Positions 38,783-40,370 of a stretch of 40,370 bases of DNA are shown one piece after another. The DNA comes from Flavobacterium muglaense (GTDB taxonomy: Bacteria > Bacteroidota > Bacteroidia > Flavobacteriales > Flavobacteriaceae): positions 1-40,370 of the forward strand of contig NZ_JACRUK010000036.1 in assembly GCF_014305155.1 (NCBI RefSeq). Reading direction: 5' to 3'. Each line of letters begins with the position of its first letter. Within the stretch, counting starts at the first letter, position 1. The notes beneath the pieces were generated by a model. That model had not been told where the DNA came from and made no database searches. It saw only the letters and a program-made list of their open reading frames with translations. A program made the position numbers and the translations under genes.

Positions 38783-40021
38783 TTAATTAGCCTTTGAAAT
38801 TATAATAATTCGCTTCATTTTATCTCTTAAAACCTGCATATCCTCACTTACTTTTTTGTCTAAAATTTTTGCGTAGTGTTGTGTAGTCTGTATATTTTTA
38901 TGACCTAGCATTTTGCTTACGGTTTCAATAGGAACGCCATTTGTAAGTGTTACAGATGTGGCGAAAGTGTGTCGAGCCATGTGGAAAGTAATTTCTTTAG
39001 GAATGTCGCATAAGTCACCAATTTCTTTGAGATAGGCATTCATTTTTTGATTGGTCAAAATAGGCAAGACGCTATCTTCATTTAAACACTTTGGATGATC
39101 AGAGTATTTTTGGATGATTTCTTGGGCAATTGGCAGCACAGGAATTTTTGACTTTGTATCTGTTTTCTGGCGATTTTTGAATATCCATTTTTCGCCATCG
39201 ATGCCTATTGCAATGTGATCTTTCTTCAAACCTTTTACATCAACATAAGACAATCCGGTGTAACAAGAGAAAATGAAAATATCTTTTACTAAATTTAATC
39301 GTTCTGATGAAAAGCGTTTGTTATAAATTCTGTTTAATTCTTCTTCAGTAAGAAAATCCCGTTCCACTTCTTTCATTTTTCCTTCGTATCTACTACAAGG
39401 ATTTTTATCTAACCAATCATTGTCCAGACAAATCTTGATTATTTTTCTAAAATTCCTAACATATTTAACCGCAGTATTGTTATTGCATTTTTTTACACAT
39501 CGTAAATAGAATTCAAATTCGGTTATAAAAGCATAATCAATTTTAGCAATGCTAATGTCTGAAACATTATATTTCCACAAAATGAATTCTTGCAGGTGTT
39601 TTAAAGATATTTTAAACCGTTCTAACGTTCCGTAAGCATATCCATTTCCGATGAGGTCTTCGATTTTATCATTGTGATTTTGATAAATTGGAATTATCAT
39701 TCGCTCTCGTTGATGGGTACCTAATATTCTTGACTTGAAATTCTCCAGGGATAATTCTTCATTTTTATGGATTAACTGCATTTGAATATCAAAAACTTTA
39801 GATTTCATCAAATCAAGATAGTTATTTAATGTTCTAGCTTCTTCGGAGCTGCCCTTCATTTTGGATAGTTCTGGAGACCATTTTGATTTATCAATGAATT
39901 TCTTGGAACTGAATTCGAAGCGTTGACCGTCAACGGTTAATCGAATATAAATTGGTAATTGTCCAGCTACATTAGCTTTTGTGGTTTTCGTATAAATGTG
40001 TAAAGTGATTTTTGCTTTCAT
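38783..40021 (-). CDS. Tyrosine recombinase (integrase), IntDOT-like
   Basis: A 412-residue recombinase with an arm-binding N-terminus (about 1-105), a SAM-like core-binding domain (about 115-215) and a catalytic domain (about 220-400). Catalytic residues: Lys286 (RQKTDTK), His347 and Arg350 (HMARH), His374 (GHKNIQ) and the nucleophile Tyr383 (QHYAKI). The position of the first catalytic Arg is Ser258 (CYTGLSYVDV), as in IntDOT of CTnDOT and its Bacteroidota relatives, so the protein is probably active. It lies about 270 bases from the tRNA-Val gene and is expected to integrate and excise the island. Confidence 0.93.
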   Translation of the reverse strand: MKAKITLHIYTKTTKANVAGQLPIYIRLTVDGQRFEFSSKKFIDKSKWSPELSKMKGSSEEARTLNNYLDLMKSKVFDIQMQLIHKNEELSLENFKSRILGTHQRERMIIPIYQNHNDKIEDLIGNGYAYGTLERFKISLKHLQEFILWKYNVSDISIAKIDYAFITEFEFYLRCVKKCNNNTAVKYVRNFRKIIKICLDNDWLDKNPCSRYEGKMKEVERDFLTEEELNRIYNKRFSSERLNLVKDIFIFSCYTGLSYVDVKGLKKDHIAIGIDGEKWIFKNRQKTDTKSKIPVLPIAQEIIQKYSDHPKCLNEDSVLPILTNQKMNAYLKEIGDLCDIPKEITFHMARHTFATSVTLTNGVPIETVSKMLGHKNIQTTQHYAKILDKKVSEDMQVLRDKMKRIIIISKAN

Positions 40022-40146
40022 AGTGTTAACCTTTTAATTAGTATTCAATTTAATTTTCTAATTGGTAGCAAACAAGATGTACATATTTTGAACAAGCATT
40101 GAACTGGTTACTAGTACGACTGTTTGCAAGTATTGAGAAGATTTAG

Positions 40147-40180
40147 CGAGACCCTAAATTGTAAATTTTTTAGGGTCTCG
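40147..40180. terminator. Perfect 12-bp hairpin at the right end
   Basis: CGAGACCCTAAA (40147-40158) pairs perfectly with TTTAGGGTCTCG (40169-40180) around a 10-base loop and is followed on the plus strand by ATTTTG. Its right arm contains most of the 15-base direct repeat that recurs at 77-91. It may be a terminator, or an inverted repeat bound by the recombinase upstream of the integrase gene. Confidence 0.6.
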
Positions 40181-40186
40181 ATTTTG
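40172..40186. repeat. Second, nested direct repeat, right copy
   Basis: AGGGTCTCGATTTTG, identical to 77-91. It lies about 150 bases upstream of the integrase start and about 105 bases inside the tRNA repeat. Confidence 0.55.
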
Positions 40187-40236
40187 TCCCTTTCCAATTA
40201 AGATTGAATGAATAATTTGGTATATGCGCAAAAGAA

Positions 40237-40270
40237 AAAACCCTATAAATCTTAAGATTTATAGGGTTTT
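40237..40270 (-). terminator. Terminator of the tRNA-Val gene
   Basis: A perfect 34-base palindrome centred on CTTAAG, with arms AAAACCCTATAAAT and its complement. On the minus strand it follows the tRNA 3' end by about 23 bases and is continued by a T-rich stretch (TTTTTTCTTTT, overlapping the arm), as expected for a tRNA terminator. It lies on the island side of the tRNA repeat. Confidence 0.75.
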
Positions 40271-40290
40271 AAAACCATTTGTTATTAGAC

Positions 40291-40306
40291 TTGTGGGCGA
40301 TGAGGG
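40291..40306. repeat. Right attachment-site copy within the tRNA-Val 3' end
   Basis: TTGTGGGCGATGAGGG, identical to 3-18, covering the acceptor-stem 3' strand and part of the T-arm of tRNA-Val. The distance between copies (about 40.3 kb) gives the island size if this is the crossover core. Confidence 0.75.
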
Positions 40307-40368
40307 GTTCGAACCCCCGACCCCCTCGGTGTAAACGAGGTGCTCTGAACCAGCTGAGCTAATCGCCC
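40294..40368 (-). tRNA. tRNA-Val(TAC)
   Basis: On the minus strand the gene starts GGGCGATTAGCTCAGCTGG at 40368 and folds into a full cloverleaf of 75 nt including the discriminator A at 40294. The acceptor is GGGCGAT/ATCGCCC, the D-stem GCTC/GAGC, the anticodon stem CCTCG/CGAGG with loop TTTACAC (anticodon TAC, valine), and the T-arm has TTCGAAC. The CCA end is not encoded. It is intact, so the element reconstituted the 3' end on integration. Confidence 0.95.
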
Positions 40369-40370
40369 TA

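Noticed and set aside
38783..40021. Ser258 instead of Arg in the integrase as a sign of inactivation
   Set aside because: IntDOT and related Bacteroidota integrases naturally have Ser at this position, and all other catalytic residues are present.
1..40370. CRISPR array, rRNA, insertion sequence
   Set aside because: I saw no regularly spaced repeats, no rRNA segments and no transposase gene. The only repeats are those listed.

Overview
The window is an AT-rich stretch of a Bacteroidota genome, most probably a Flavobacterium-like member of the Flavobacteriaceae. The evidence is the TAnnTTTG -7 promoter elements, an IntDOT-type tyrosine recombinase with Ser in place of the first catalytic Arg, an RteC regulator, and the protein families throughout. 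It reads as one integrated genomic island of about 40 kb. A tRNA-Val(TAC) gene lies at the right edge with the integrase beside it, and a 16-base copy of the tRNA 3' end lies at the left edge. A second 15-base direct repeat is nested inside the first pair. No relaxase, coupling protein or conjugation genes are present, so the island can probably integrate and excise but needs help to transfer.

Layout. 0.2-3.9 kb: a small accessory cassette (an uncharacterised Bacteroidota protein, DUF5675, a Gly-rich DIGG-repeat lipoprotein, two small membrane proteins) facing two small genes on the other strand. 3.9-5.3 kb: no credible gene, but at least eight long inverted repeats in 1.2 kb. 5.3-12.9 kb: three large minus-strand genes typical of defence islands: a TOTE-type primase-helicase bracketed by a 26-base direct repeat, an AlbA_2/GHKL protein, and a PHP-ATPase of the TrlF family. 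13.0-15.7 kb: a replication/maintenance remnant of an integrative element (DnaC-like ATPase, replication-initiator-like protein, excisionase-like HTH protein, RteC).

16.2-37.9 kb is the cargo. A four-gene operon encodes exported proteins (double YHS, double VOC, GlcG/HbpS-like, SMP-30 lactonase). A 12.8-kb operon follows: GMC oxidoreductase, subtilisin with a glycogen-binding domain, glucose-dehydrogenase-like SDR, GH63 glucosidase, glycogen debranching enzyme, aquaporin, second SDR, DUF1622, two small membrane proteins, and a ferric-reductase-like/Rieske fusion. On the minus strand are glgC and a msrB-DUF1223-coaB-metalloprotease operon. Taken together these suggest storage-glucan turnover, glucose oxidation and repair of oxidised envelope proteins, a stress-survival package.

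The most striking observation links this cargo. The four cargo promoters (YHS operon, GMC operon, glgC, msrB) all carry a CRP-type operator (TGTAA-N6-TKACA or a close variant) exactly 21 nt upstream of a TAnnTTTG element, centred near -41.5. A fifth copy lies upstream of rteC. The island encodes one Crp/Fnr regulator (37968-38648), whose recognition helix keeps the Arg that reads G in TGTGA but has lost the two residues that read the second G, which fits TGTAA. I infer a self-contained regulon carried by a mobile island.
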